In this document: positions 22,805 to 23,438 of the stretch, piece by piece
Layout: each line of letters opens with the position of its first letter
Position numbering within the stretch: the stretch's first letter is position 1
From: Oscillospiraceae bacterium
GTDB lineage: Bacteria > Bacillota > Clostridia > Oscillospirales > Oscillospiraceae
Assembly (NCBI GenBank): GCA_017458025.1
Contig: JAFTGG010000096.1
Span: forward strand, 1 to 23,438
Reading direction: 5' to 3'
DNA length: 23,438 nt
Translations under genes and position numbers: made by a program
Notes under the pieces: model-generated
Databases searched by the model: none
What the model saw: the letters and a program-made list of their open reading frames with translations, nothing else
What the model was told of the DNA's origin: nothing

Positions 22805-23401
22805 ATGAAAGGATTATTGCTGAAGGATTGGTATCTGACGAAGAAATATGCCATGAGGCTTTTGGTCATCGCGCTCGTTTTCATGGTAATCTCGCCGATC
22901 TGGCCGGAAAACGGCTTTTTCATGATCTATCCATGCGTGTTGTTCTGCCTGCTGCCGACCACGCTCTATTCCTACGACGAGAAGGAAAAGTGGACGATAT
23001 ACGCGGAGTCCATGCCCGTGTCGCGCGCGCTCTACGTCACGGAGAAGTATCTGGTCGGCGTGATCGTCATGGCGGCGTATTTTCTCCTGCTGACGCTGCT
23101 GTACCTGTTCTTCGGCGCGAGGGTATACCTGCCGGACGCGCTGATTTCTTCCGTCGCACTGGGCTTTCTGGCGCCTGCGGTTATGCTGCCGATTCTGCTG
23201 CGCTTCGGCACAGAGAAGGGAAGGCTGGCGTATCTGATCTTTATCGGTGTGATCTTTGGCGGGACGCTGATCCTGACCGGCGGTGGTAAAGGGGAGCTTG
23301 ATATGCCTCGGCTGGGAAGCCTGCCGGAGTGGTGCCTTGCGCTGTTCCCGCTGCTGCTCTACGTCCTCTCGTGGCGGCTGTCGATCACGCTGTATAAATA
23401 G
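22805..23401 (+). CDS. ABC-2 type transporter permease
   Basis: This 198-residue membrane protein has about six hydrophobic helices, starting at residue 19 after the cytosolic start KGLLLKDWYLTKK. That N-terminus and the segment SYDEKEKWTIYAESMPVSRALYVTEKYLVG are characteristic of ABC-2 permeases of the ABC2_membrane_5 kind linked to YtrA regulators. It would form the membrane channel with the upstream ATPase, probably as a homodimer. GGAGG lies about 10 nt before the ATG, within the ATPase gene's 3' end. Full length appears present, ending in TAG at 23399-23401. The last 37 nt of the window hold no recognisable feature. Confidence 0.9.
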   Translation: MKGLLLKDWYLTKKYAMRLLVIALVFMVISPIWPENGFFMIYPCVLFCLLPTTLYSYDEKEKWTIYAESMPVSRALYVTEKYLVGVIVMAAYFLLLTLLYLFFGARVYLPDALISSVALGFLAPAVMLPILLRFGTEKGRLAYLIFIGVIFGGTLILTGGGKGELDMPRLGSLPEWCLALFPLLLYVLSWRLSITLYK

Positions 23402-23438
23402 CGCGAGCTGTAAACCAAAAACGCACGGCGAAAACCGC

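Noticed and set aside
1..23438. CRISPR arrays, tRNA or rRNA genes, insertion sequences, prophage genes
   Set aside because: No regularly spaced repeats, tRNA-like cloverleafs, transposase or phage structural motifs were seen.

Overview
The window is a GC-rich, gene-dense bacterial chromosome segment. It most likely comes from a Clostridia (Oscillospiraceae/Ruminococcaceae-like) Firmicute. The evidence is a PolC-type replicative polymerase, the block frr-uppS-cdsA-dxr-rseP-ispG-polC in the usual Firmicute order, RNase M5, a YtrA-type GntR/ABC operon, strong AGGAGG ribosome binding sites and sigma-A-like promoters. The GC-rich composition creates many long spurious open frames on the opposite strands.

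Layout. (1) 1-640: the 3' end of a secreted-looking protein, probably the C-terminal region of a clostripain-related peptidase, closed by a bidirectional terminator. (2) 738-2498, minus strand: a membrane-anchored NodB-type polysaccharide deacetylase and, 27 nt downstream, a bactofilin. (3) 2646-3569: metA, divergent from the deacetylase with back-to-back promoters. (4) 3637-13125: one long co-directional operon covering ribosome recycling (frr), undecaprenyl-PP synthesis (uppS), phospholipid precursor synthesis (cdsA), the MEP isoprenoid pathway (dxr, ispG), site-2 proteolysis (rseP) and replication (polC). Genes overlap or are separated by only a few bases up to about 42 nt. (5) 13265-17973: a small XRE regulator overlapping comEC, then holA, rnmV and an HNH endonuclease-like gene overlapping rnmV. 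(6) 18016-20003: a long structured leader or small RNA followed by glnS. (7) 20063-20395: a lysine/aspartate-rich repetitive small protein, then a 170-nt stretch packed with hairpins. (8) 20566-21354, minus: a DUF1295-type membrane protein. (9) 21587-23401: a YtrA-type repressor, an ABC ATPase and an ABC-2 permease, with a perfect palindrome over the promoter.

The most notable points follow. dxr, expected to be essential, carries an in-frame amber codon at codon 283 inside a short anomalous patch with a perfect hairpin; its frame downstream is fully conserved. Between the HNH gene and glnS lies a roughly 225-nt AT-richer region with its own promoter and several perfect nested stems ending in a U-rich tract, which looks like a discrete structured RNA or attenuator. 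A 29-nt repeat (26/29 identical) sits twice in the window, each time in sense orientation between a stop codon and a terminator. A 25-bp dyad abuts the start codon of the XRE regulator that is translationally coupled to comEC.

No tRNA, rRNA, CRISPR array or insertion sequence was seen. No gene-free stretch exceeds 300 nt. The longest are 17974-18263 (structured leader), 21355-21586 (two promoters and an operator), 20396-20565 (hairpin cluster), 2499-2645 (divergent promoters) and 13126-13264 (hairpins plus operator).
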